A DNA stretch of 64,000 nucleotides, from the NCBI GenBank assembly GCA_010015655.1, contig ML976667.1, positions 400,523 to 464,522 of the forward strand. The letters run 5' to 3'. The stretch comes from Bimuria novae-zelandiae CBS 107.79. Its lineage: Eukaryota > Ascomycota > Dothideomycetes > Pleosporales > Didymosphaeriaceae. The notes beneath the pieces were generated by a model. The model was not told the origin of the DNA, made no database searches, and was given only the letters and a program-made list of their open reading frames with translations. Numbering within the stretch: the first letter of the stretch is position 1; every line of letters begins with the position of its first letter. Both the position numbers and the translations under genes were made by a program. This document shows, one piece after another, positions 54,937 through 64,000 of the stretch.

Positions 54937-57900
54937 CAGAGTTGCCAACAATCAATCAATCAAAAATTCGGGCTGAGATTGATTTGATTGATCGTCGAGG
55001 ACCTCGAGTTACTGATTAATTGATTGATGGTCAATTTTAAGGCTTTTTGATTAATGATTGATTGATTAATTGATCGAAAAATCGCGCTAAGATAAAATGT
55101 GTACAGCACAAGCTAGACAGGGTCATCCCACTGCGATACCTGATAGATATCGTGCATCTCGAGCTCTGAGAGCTCTACTGGGAGCTCGCCGTCCGGGGTC
55201 TCCTAGGGTGGAGAGTATCCAGCTCTTAGCCAACTCCGTACGCACGTGATTGTAGAGAACATTTAAGGGCTTATTTTTTAACGTTTTGGCTCTATTATAT
55301 CGCTAACCTTAGAAAACATTCTCTTACAGTAACAAGAGGACGCTAGGATTAAGAGGAGATTAATAGCAAACTAAGAAAGGCGGGGATATCGATCGCGGAG
55401 AGATACCTAATACCTAATAGGATCTATACAGTATGCGTGATCCTTAGGGACGCTAAGTTTGTTATACTACTAGCGATTAAACTCGTTAGTACTATTAATA
55501 AGTAGAGTAGAAGTTTTAGCTCTTAGAGGCTTAACGTATAACTTAGCGTAGTTATTAATATTACTAACGCGCTTTACTTATTTGCGCGTAAGAGAGACAA
55601 TAGGGCAAGCGTCCTTTAATTTATATATAGCCTAGAGCTCTTAGAATTGCTAATTAGCTTAATTAAGCTAAACTTTGTACTCTCTAGTCTATGCGTTAAC
55701 AAAGTAGTACTTATAGTAAGGGTAGAAGACTGTAGAGGCGTAATAAAATAAGCGTCTTTTTAAGGAGCTTATAATACTTTAAAAGCTTTAAGTAGGCTAT
55801 AGTTATATTAATCTTTAAGTGGTCCTCTAGAGCGTCAGGCTTATTAAAATTAATATCTTAAAAGCTCTTAACAAGCTACTTAAAGTAGGAGAGGAGGTAC
55901 TTAAAAGTAAGGTATACCTTATAGATTATACTAAAACGGCTAGAGTCGCTATAGCCTTTAAGTCTCTTTATAGCCTCCTTTAAGGGCTGGAGGACTTTAA
56001 TATACTAACTAATTATAGCCTAATTAGTAGTAGTAAGGCTTTTTATAGGTATTTTATTAATAGGAGCCCTACCGCGCGCGTAAGCTAAGGACTTATCCTG
56101 CAGCGCCTTCTCTACCTTATAATTAATAAGAGTATTAATTACGCGGTGGAGGAGAACTACTCTCTCTATAAAGTTAAAATAGCTATTTTAGCGAGTAACG
56201 ATAGGCTTAATAGGTTTAAAGAGCCGTAGAGGCTCTCCTACCTCGCGTGTTAAACGTTAAAAGTCGTTAAAAAGGTTATGTTACTAAGGTGTTAATATTA
56301 AGTATATAACGTTTATAAAAACTCTAATAGGGCCCTTTTCTTGCCACTCGCGTAGATATTTCTCCTTAAGTCTAAACTATAAGGTGTTATTATTAAAGGC
56401 GTCTTTGTTGGTTCTAAATATTATAGTTTACCCTACTAAGTTAAGCGAGTGAGGTAAGCAGCAAAGGCGTCAGTCCTATAGGGCAAAGCTATAATAGGCG
56501 CCTAGCGCCTCGAGGGCTATATTATTATTTATCGCATTATTAAGTATAAAGTACCTAACTAAGCTATTATTAATACTAAAAGCCTATAGCGTCTTAATAA
56601 TAACTATAGTAACTTTCTTGCCTATATGCGTACTACTAAGTTAAGGGAGGGCAAGAGGCAGGTCGTAAAGCTTACTATAACTATTAACGTAGTAAGTAAC
56701 AAGCCTATAAAACGCACTCTTACTACCTTTTATAGACTAGCTATTAAAGCTAATATAGATTTTGCTAAGGGCGCGAGCGAGCTTAGTTTATATATAAGGC
56801 TATAAATTTGCGTATAACCTTAACAGGAAGGCAGTGATAGTTATATAGCTTTAAAAAGTAGCTAGCTTAGCCTCTAGGTTAGCGGCGCGTAAGAGCTCTT
56901 AAAAGGACAGTATCTTTACTTCGCGTAGTAGGTAATTATTCTTAGTAAGCTAGCTAACTAGAGTAAGTTAAAAACGCTATTAATTAAAGTTTTTTAAGGC
57001 GTTAGACACCTCCTGCGGCACGCTAACGCTGGCGCTTATAAAGTTAGCAAGAGTATGCTGCCCTAACTCTAATAGAGTTAACTATTTGCCCGGGCGAAAG
57101 TGCCCATGGCCTGGCCGTCTCTACTCTACATGGTTCCATGCCGACAATGTAGAGCTTATCGTCTCTTTAATAAATTAATTACCAGGTACTTTATGTATAT
57201 AGTAATAGTAATAGATAAAAAATATACGCTGCATATTTGCCTAGAGAGCGACGCGATACTTGTAATTATAGAGTAAGGACTTCTTAAACCTCTGCGTACG
57301 CAAAGGCTTTGTATACTATAGTAACCTTACCTAGTTAATACCGTTAAAGTTATTAGTAAACCAAGCGTTAAATTCGAGCCTAGGGCTATTAGAGCTAGGT
57401 AAGGAGGTAACTAAAGGAGTAGTAGTAGCCCTACTTAACGTAGCTTAAGAGGACAGTGTTGGTGTCTCTAGTAGTCTATAAGAGGGCGTTAATACGTTTA
57501 AGGGCCTTAAGAGCGTGCTAATTAAGAGCAAAAACTCTGCGTTAAAAGCTATAGCGTTAAGGTCCTGGAGCTTAGTCTCGAAGCTCTGGCTACCCTAAGT
57601 TACTAGCGGGTCCTGTGTACTCTATAAGCTAGGCGCAACAACTAGTGACGCTGCTAGCCTTTTTACTATACTTAGAAAGCTCCTTTTGCTTTTATTTTAT
57701 AAACCTAAGGCTATTATATACGTGTAAGAGAGAGGGTGCGAGAGAGTGTGGGAGGAGGGTAAGAGAGAGTATTAATAGAGAGGGCAAACGCGCCAAAATT
57801 AGGGTGTTAAGCTAGCTAATTACCTAATTAGGAAATTACTAAAAACACTAAATAACTAACACTAACAATACGTATAATTAACTATACTTATTAATATTAC

Positions 57901-58092
57901 TACTTTAAAAGGCCTTCTCAGCGTTAAATACGGCGTAAAAATAGATTAAAAGAATCAATCAATCAATCAAAAAAATAGGAAAAAACTAAACTGATTAATT
58001 ATAGAGAGAGAGAGAGATTGATTTGATTGATAGGATCAATTTGAGCAAAAATACTAATTGATTGATAGATTAATTAATTGTTGGCAACTCTG
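54937..58092 (-). mobile_element. hAT-2 DNA transposon (3.16 kb) in L
   Basis: Terminal inverted repeat CAGAGTTGCCAACAAT, flanked by the 8-bp duplication CTTAAAGG (54929-54936, 58093-58100). Subterminal regions at both ends are packed with ATTGATTGATT/AATCAATCAAT repeats. The minus strand carries the transposase. No further element is nested inside. Confidence 0.95.
55115..57700 (-). pseudogene. hAT-2 transposase remnant
   Basis: The C-terminal dimerisation region is clear on the minus strand at about 55520-55300: DPIRY-VSLRDRYPRLS-FA followed by INLLLILASSCYCKRMFSKV. This is the hAT hallmark (W-x..YP-x-LS..A..L-I-x-A/P-SS..ER-x-FS) with TAG at Trp/Gln positions. An acidic tail (GELPVELSELEMHDIYQVS) follows to about 55115. 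The middle is strongly RIP-mutated and the N-terminus is not defined; about 57060-57160 is a GC-balanced patch. Confidence 0.8.
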
Positions 58093-59209
58093 CTTAAAGG
58101 AGGTATAGTAATTAATAATAGCAACCTTATAAGCAGAATAGAACGCGTTAAAGTTAATAAAAAAGGCCTTTTATTCTTAACTATTTTTTAAAACCTTGTT
58201 TATAAGGTGTCCTATATTAATAATTAAAATATTAGTAAACTCTTCGTGGCTAACTTCGTTAAGGGCAGGCTAAATCTAAGTAGGGGAAGGAGTTAGTAAA
58301 GCACACCCTAAAGTTATTTAGAATAAGTTAGACTAAAGCATACTTATCTAGTATAGCTAATAAGCTTATAGGTATAGCACTTCTTGCAGGACACTATCTT
58401 GCCTACTAGCACCTACTAATAGACGCGTCTATAAGTAATATAGTTAATATATTAGCGCTTAATTATCGCGCGTAGTAAGATTAAACCTTAAGAGCTAAGC
58501 TTATTAAGTTAGTAAGTACGCACACCTAGGCTAATAAAAAACTAAGAAAGAAGTTAAAAGAGTAAGAAGGCAAGTTAGAAGGTAAGAAAAAGTAAAAAAA
58601 GCGTAAAAGAAGATTTAAAACTTACTTTATAAGCTTTAAAAGGACTAAACTTTTTAGTAAGCTAGCTAAGAAGAATTACGCTAGCGTTAGATATAGTAGC
58701 TTTATTTTAAAAAAGCTTAGTCTTCTTAAGTTAGTAACTAGGTAACTACGATAGGGACAGGTTTTTTTTTATTTTATTATTAAAGTTAGTAGCATGCTTC
58801 TAACGCTTAGGCGTTCTTATTACGTAGCTATTACGCAAAGGGCTAGCTATCTTATTAAAATAGTAAAAGGAATTAGGTCGCTAAGTTAAAGAAGACTAGG
58901 TTAAAAGCAAGATATTATAGCGCACGAAGTTAAGCAAAAAAAAAAAAAAAAAGCTTAAAAGAGTAAGGTCTAAAAGCTAAGTAAGAAGTAATTTTATATA
59001 TATAATAATAAGTAAACGTACTAGCGCAAATATACTACTATAGTAACTACTTATAGCAAGGATATAAAATTAGACACGTAAGAATAGAACTAATAAGAGA
59101 TTTATAATAGCAAGAGGATTGCAAGTAGATAATAAAATAATCGCGAAGCTATATAAATAAGATAAGACGCAGAGATTTTTTTTTACCCTTAATAAAGGGA
59201 AGGAAAATA

Positions 59210-59366
59210 TATAATAGGCTATACCTAATTATTACTTTAGATCTTTAACCCTTAGTTATGCGAACCCTAGATATATAAGTTTAACGCCTAAAGCTTAACT
59301 TCGGACTCTTTATTAAATTTATAAGTATTCTTCTAGCACCTTTGGCTCCTTGAGCACCTAGCCCCT
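59210..59366 (+). repeat. L 3' LTR, last bases displaced by element A
   Basis: 157 of the expected 161 bp; begins TATAATAGGCTATA, a RIP version of TGTAATGGGCTACG, and breaks at CCCCT where TGTGAGGACGG of element A begins. Confidence 0.8.
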
Positions 59367-59635
59367 TGTGAGGACGGGCACAGGCTCCTGCATCAAGAGA
59401 GTAGATGAGGTAGGTTGGCTCTATTTCAGCTACACTAAGATGAGGAGACTGTAGGTACACAGGCCTGCGGCGCTTTTATGCGCTGCCGCTCGGCACGGAA
59501 CATCTATCTATCCGAGATAGCTACACTGGGTGCGTGGGCAGCTGCGCCCAGGCGTGAGGCAGCTGCACCCAGGCGTGAGGCAGTCGCGCCTCTCACGCGA
59601 GGTCATGTGTCCTGCTAGCATGCTAGGCTATTACA
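59367..59635 (-). repeat. Element A 3' LTR with 21-bp tandem duplication
   Basis: 269 bp, GC-rich. Near 59535-59580 two adjacent 21-bp units (GGCAGCTGCGCCCAGGCGTGA, second with one change) are followed by a partial third. Confidence 0.8.
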
Positions 59636-60417
59636 TCACCCCCCTCTAAGGTGGGCGCAGTCCTCTAAGTCTATCGTGTTACCTCCTTTGTGTCTTGCCT
59701 TGTGCTAGTATAACTGTAGCTTTGTTATCTTCCTCTATTATCTCTAGATAGGTGCTAGCCTCATACGCTTGTAGCTAAATATCTAGTTATAGTAGTAGCC
59801 TTGCTTTATCTAGGTATGCGTTATAATACTCCTTTACCTTATATAGTGCCCTAATAAAGCCTCGGGCGTTGTACCAAGTAGGGTTAAGATTATAGGTAGT
59901 CTAGGAGACTTTGTATTATAAATATCCTTAGTAGATATAGCTATTAAGGATCTCCTCTACTTGCTATTCTAGGTTGCCGTTAACCTCTATTAGCTCCTCT
60001 TCTAGCTCTATCTAACCTAGTAGTGTGTCTGTGGCGGCTTTCCGTAGGCGGTCTGCATGGAAGACATTATGCATGTGTATATACGGTAGAAGCTTAACTT
60101 AGTAGGAGTGTCCTTTTATAGTAATAATTAGGTAGGGCCTATATATCTGCTAGTTAAGCTTCTAACTAGGCTAGTTAGTTATAAAGTCTCTTAGCGTGAT
60201 ATAGACTTAATTGCCTACTCTAAAATCTAGCTTACGTTACTTCTTATTTGCTTAACGTGCTTGTTGCTCCTAGGCATAAATAATCCCTCTCTAAGCTATC
60301 TTTATAGCCTGCTTTATAGCGTTGTATTAAACCTTTACGTAGTTCTGCGCTTCCTCTCGGGACATCTACTTACAGGCTGTAGGCGAGGTCTTTATTCGCT
60401 CTTCCTAGTCCTAGTGG
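59367..60417 (-). mobile_element. Element A: 3' end of a Gypsy chromovirus, interrupted by Copia-B
   Basis: Its 269-bp LTR (59367-59635, TGTGAGGACGGGC ... GGCTATTACA) is almost unmutated and is followed by the minus-strand purine tract CTTAGAGGGGGGTGA. Minus-strand pol end is readable: ITIKGHSY-VKLLPYIHMHN, VFHADRLRKAATDTLLG, then a chromodomain NGNLE-QVEEILNSYIY-GYL-YKVS-TTYNLNPTWYNARGFI at about 60010-59870. There is no room for an accessory frame, unlike C, G and L. The rest lies beyond the right edge. Confidence 0.85.
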
Positions 60418-60610
60418 TGTCGCGGTGAGCAGAGCTAGACAGTACGCAGGGAAATTAAAGGATTAAACTGAGGTTATACTATCTAGGAACTATAGAAGAT
60501 ATAGGTGCGCAGGCACAAACAACACTAGTCCTGGATAGGTAGAAGGTAAGTCGCAACCATGCCAAGGTAAGAGCAACTATCTTGTAAGGTAAGGGCCATA
60601 AACTGTAACA
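60418..60610 (-). repeat. Copia-B left (3') LTR
   Basis: 193 bp, TG...CA, next to the polypurine tract; inserted in element A after AGTGG. Confidence 0.8.
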
Positions 60611-60639
60611 CACCCCCTAGCTGGCGTAGACTTAAAGGT

Positions 60640-63420
60640 TAGTAAGTCAACGATAGCTAATTAGTATTAGTGTATATAGAGGGCGTTAAGATTGTCCCTA
60701 TTAACCTAACGCAGTCCTTTTAGGCGCTTAGTAATATTAATAAGGCTAAGTTAGCGGATAAACTCTGTAAACTTCTACTTAGGTAGAATCTTCGTAAGTC
60801 CATCGGCAGGCATATAGTCAGTAGGAACCTATTAGACATTAATACAAGAGGCTTTAACTTCCTATCGAATCCAAAGCTAGTAGATGTCAACATATTTAAC
60901 TTTTATGTAGAGCTTATCTTATTACTTAGTAACAATACCAACAGTCTACTAATTATCACACTAGATAGTAGGTATATAATTAAGCGTAAGATTAATACTA
61001 GTAAAGAAACGTATCCACTCCTCTATTTATAAGGCAGCAAGTAAGAGCAAGAGTAGTTTAGACTTTATAATTAATTTTATAACTATACGCTACACTATTA
61101 ACTTCTAGTTAATTATTAGCCTACTAAACTTAAATGCGTAACCTTAAGAGCTCTAATAAGTCTTAGGTTTATTAGCGTATAAGGCGTTAGATAATCTAAA
61201 GAAGAGAGGATCGCGGTATATTAGATTATTAAAGAGATACTTAGCCACGTCTTACGTGCTAGCAAAGGCTTCAAGTGTAAGAGCCTTTGTGCTAAGCAGG
61301 TAGCGCCAGGTCTAGCGTATCTTTAAGACGTGAGACTATCCTAGGTTAGTAAGATAGCAAGCAAACACAACGTGTGTTTAAGCGACGTTAGGTCTGCCCT
61401 AGACAGCGATATATACAAGTAAGCTAACTAGTTATTAATAGAGCTTTGTTTAAGCAATATTAGACTCCTTAGTAGACTATAGTAGCTAGTTCTCTATAAG
61501 TAAGATATTTAGAGTCTTGCTTACAGCCTTAATGCTGAATTGAGCGCACACCTTATTAATAAAGGCGTCTTAGACTAGCCAGGTCTTGTGCAACGCTCGA
61601 TCGCGGACGATACAGATTCCGAGAAACCAGGTAAGGTCTCCCATAGATTTGATGTTGTATAGGTCCACCAGATTCTTCTTAAAGGGCCTGTGGAGATAGG
61701 CGTTTAATCGATAAAACGCCATAATAATGTCGTCAACGTAGATAAATAGGATGAGCCAGCGGCTCGTGTACAAGCAAGGAAAGCCTTTAACTAGCTTTAG
61801 ACCTAGCTTAACAAGCTATCAGCGTAGCTTATTATACTATAGTAGTAATAACTCCTTTAGGCCGTACAAGGTGCGGAGCACCAGCATAATCTCGCCTTTA
61901 GTATAGCGGAATAGCTTAGGTGTTTCAGCGTATAGCTTCCAATCAATCTTAGCGTTTAGGAAGGTAGTAGGAACATTATACTACTTTAGCTTTAGATTAA
62001 AGTAATTAGCAATTATAATAAGAGCGCGAAAGTTATAGATCGCAAGTATAGTAGCATACGTGTTATTAAGTAGAGCTTAAAGATCTCCTTAAATAACAAG
62101 TTAAGCCTTAAACTATAAGAGGTATCTATCTCCGTCGATCTTGTACGTGAATACCTATATTAATAGTAGCACCTTAGCGTCTGCAGTGGCCTTTATTTTT
62201 ATAGTCTTCTTAAAGACTCCTTTAGCGCGTAGAGCCTACCATTCAACCTCTATAGCGCGTTAGAATTAATTGCTAAATATGTATGTATTAAGCTACTTCA
62301 CTACCTTAGGTAAAGGTGGTAGCTAAGACTAATAGATTCTTAGTATCTTATTTATAGTAGGTATAATGCGAATCTCGGTCGAGAATGCACGGAGATAGTT
62401 AATAAGAGGTATAGCTCCTAGCGCTATAGTATATATATAAATTATAAAGTTATTAAGATCTTTCTGCTTTCGATTGCGTTTGCTAGTGAGGATAAGACTT
62501 ATATTATTTAGATCTAGATTAATATCTTGTAGAGCTCTCTCGCCGCGTTAGTAATAGCCCTTAGGTACTTTATTACTCTTAGGAGTCTAATTACTTGTAG
62601 TAGTAGACATTATAAGTCTAGGGGTAGGCAGCTATTACTGTGTTAATTTAAATGCGTTGTTAGTCTATTCACCCCCTACCTAAGAGCCTATAGCTCCTAA
62701 AGCTAAGGTCGTAGGTGTTTCTGCTAGGCAGCGACGTTAACAAGTAGTTAATAAATCTTTAATATTAACATTATGTTAATATTCCTCTAGGTATTTAAGT
62801 AGTTCAATTATTTCCTTAAGCACTAATTCTGACAGATACCTATCTATCCTATTAAAGAAGAGTATAGGCTCAAATACAACATCGCGTGTGACGATAATAG
62901 TATCCTTTATAGGCAGCTATATGCGGAAGATATTAGTACCTTAGTAGCTAATAAGGTAGCTAATAAGAGTGCGCGATTTAAGCTTATTAGTAGCTCTTAA
63001 ATCGCGATTATAGACGTAGGCGCGATAGCTAATAGGCCTTATATAAGTAACGAGTGGCTTTCGTCCCTATATAACCTCGTACGGCGTCTTCCAGCCTAGT
63101 GCTTCTGTGGGCGTGCGGTTAAGGATATACGCGGCAGTGCGATACATCTCATGTAACAGGTTCTTTGGCAGTTTGGCGTGTATGCGCATAGCGCGAGCTC
63201 GCTATATAAGTACTCTACTAGCACGTTTAATAAGTCTATTTAGTTCCTTTATTCTAGTGGGTGCTAGCTCATACAGCATACCTAGCTCTTCTATTATGTT
63301 AATAAGGTTATTTCTAAATCCTCTCTTATTGTCGCACTAAATAGCAACTACGTTAGCGTTGTATACACGCTAGATCCTGCGGATTAAGGACATAAACTAA
63401 CGTATAAGGGTTATCTTGTC
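60640..63420 (-). pseudogene. Copia-B pol remnant
   Basis: Minus-strand Copia polyprotein with integrase before RT, as usual for Copia. The RT active site YVDD is intact in a 67-codon open stretch at 61773-61570. Integrase-to-RT linker and chain-terminating TAG codons alternate with long readable stretches such as NRDLRATNKLKSRTLI near 62990. Not translatable as one protein. Confidence 0.8.
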
Positions 63421-64000
63421 TTTTCGCTTAACTGTGGCGATTTCATGCCACTTTAAGTACTTATTTATAAAGTGCAGGGCGTACTTACTACCGTTAATAC
63501 ACTCCTCTCTTATAGGGATAATATAGATAAGGTCTATCGCAATTTAATAGAACGGTTTTTATGCGTGGCTCTTGGCCAGGCGCCTTAAGATAATATAAGT
63601 TATTTAAGTCTTAATATATATCTTATATTAATAGTCCATGTGTTCTCCAGTCAATTAAACACCTTTAACGTTTAATTTAAGATAGTTAACAACTTTTTAG
63701 CCTAGATAAGCCTAGATATAATAAGCAGCACGCTAATTAATAACGTTAGTAGGCTTTAGCGCGTATAACAGGTAGTATAATACCCTAAACGTACTTAATA
63801 GTAAGCGTAGAAGCAATAGCGGCGGTCGATGTAATAGTTTAGTATCTATTAGCTAGTGGCCTCTATTATACTTAAGTTAGGCGATAACGTTTAATAGTTA
63901 GCGCATGTACAGGACATCACGGCTAGAGTTAAAATAAATAGACTCTATACGGCAGCGAGCAAGTCCTAATAAGTTTATAAAAAAGCCTTTAATATATACG

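Larger units (their letters stand above)
54480..58480 (-). pseudogene. L reverse-strand accessory frame, split by hAT-2
   Basis: Between the L chromodomain and its 3' LTR the minus strand reads VLVGKIVSCKKCYTYKLISY (C-x2-C near 58385), then LNEVSHEEFTNILIINIGHL and KAFFINFNAFYSAYKVAIIN up to hAT-2. Right across the CTTAAAGG duplication it continues FKSKTTTTLGPITFFF, LAFRAHYYY and KVQELFYKFFLNNKAIF, down to about 54480. Stops inside are TAG/TAA of RIP type. It is arranged tail-to-tail with pol, as in elements C and G. No known domain is recognised. Confidence 0.5.
48483..59366 (+). mobile_element. L: Gypsy chromovirus with nested solo LTR and hAT-2
   Basis: LTRs 161 bp: 48483-48643 (TGTAATGGGCTACG ... 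ending RIP-altered CCTTTTATA) and 59210-59366, the latter losing its last bases to element A. A plus-strand purine tract GGGAAGGAAAATA precedes the 3' LTR. Plus-strand gag-pol: knuckle near 50000, RT 50900-51600 (YLVYINNVLIFSSS, from YVDDVLIFS), RNase H near 51780, integrase 52790-53500 broken by a solo Copia LTR, chromodomain near 54000. A minus-strand accessory frame follows, split by hAT-2. Interior without insertions is about 7.5 kb. Confidence 0.85.
60418..64000 (-). mobile_element. Copia-B LTR retrotransposon, continues past window
   Basis: The LTR at 60418-60610 (193 bp, TGTCGCGGTGAGC ... ACTGTAACA) is followed by the minus-strand purine tract AGGGGGTG. Minus-strand pol: RT at 61773-61570 with ILFIYVDDIIMAF, IKSMGDLTWFLGICIVRDRA. 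The integrase C-terminal part at about 63250-62750 reads KLPKNLLHEMYRTAAYILNR, TPTEALGWKTPYEVI, GRKPLVTYIRPISYRAYVYN and DTIIVTRDVVFEP. RIP is present but lighter than in G1/G2. The right LTR is outside the window. Confidence 0.9.

Noticed and set aside
6927..55111. Shared 14-mer TGTGTACAGCACAA at 6927 and 55098
   Set aside because: The flanks do not align, and the second copy lies near the end of the hAT-2 transposase; taken as coincidence.
31500..58480. Zn2Cys6 assignment for the accessory frames of Gypsy-C and L
   Set aside because: Their C-x2-C pairs do not fit the six-position spacing seen in G; only the layout is shared.
63107..63340. 77-codon plus-strand open frame
   Set aside because: Antisense to the clear Copia-B integrase on the minus strand.
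1..64000. CRISPR arrays, bacterial operons, tRNA or rRNA genes
   Set aside because: None seen; gene structure and introns are fungal nuclear.

Overview
The window is nuclear DNA of a filamentous ascomycete, most likely Dothideomycetes and probably Pleosporales. This is inferred from short GT-AG introns (about 48-128 nt) with CTAAC/CTGAC-type branch sites, the Dothideomycete-like secreted proteins, and very strong repeat-induced point mutation (RIP: CpA to TpA on both strands). The DNA is two-speed: GC-balanced gene islands alternate with AT-rich, TpA-saturated blocks of broken transposons.

Layout. 1-5.3 kb: gene island with RDH54/RAD54B (- strand, C-terminus cut by the window edge), a 252-aa effector-like secreted protein (-) and a divergent 105-aa six-cysteine secreted protein (+). 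5.5-17.1 kb: an alpha/beta-hydrolase gene (-) split by a 10.5-kb hAT transposon with an intact 8-bp target duplication. That hAT itself contains a Copia element and a small non-autonomous LTR element. 17.1-19.9 kb: a decayed paralogous hydrolase (+) and a small secreted protein with a shifted C-terminus. 20.3-23.8 kb: NOP1 (fibrillarin, -) and RPL17 (+) share a 303-bp divergent promoter, followed by a GH128 glucanase-like gene (-). 24.4-33.7 kb: a Tc1/mariner-type element interrupted by a solo LTR and by a complete 7.2-kb Gypsy chromovirus. 34.4-37.6 kb: a Dal5-type MFS permease and a conserved hypothetical protein. 38.4-64 kb: a nest of at least six LTR retrotransposon layers, open at the right edge, with additional Tc1, hAT and solo-LTR insertions.

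Element boundaries were fixed by hand from terminal repeats and matching target duplications: hAT-1 GTCAGAAC, Copia-1 ATAAG, small LTR element CTACC, Gypsy-C GCATC, solo LTRs CTATA and CTACA, hAT-2 CTTAAAGG, and TA for both Tc1 elements. The coding regions of almost all elements are broken by TAG/TAA codons that one RIP transition at CAG, CAA or TGG explains.

The most interesting observation concerns three different Gypsy/chromovirus families (here called C, G and L). Each carries an extra frame on the strand opposite pol, tail-to-tail with it, between the chromodomain and the 3' LTR. In family G this frame has a conserved ATG in both copies, a six-position cysteine spacing matching a Zn(II)2Cys6 cluster (Cys or its RIP product Tyr at every position) and a basic helical tail. 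Names such as G1, G2, L, A and B are local labels, not database families. No database search was run, so all assignments come from motifs read in the sequence.
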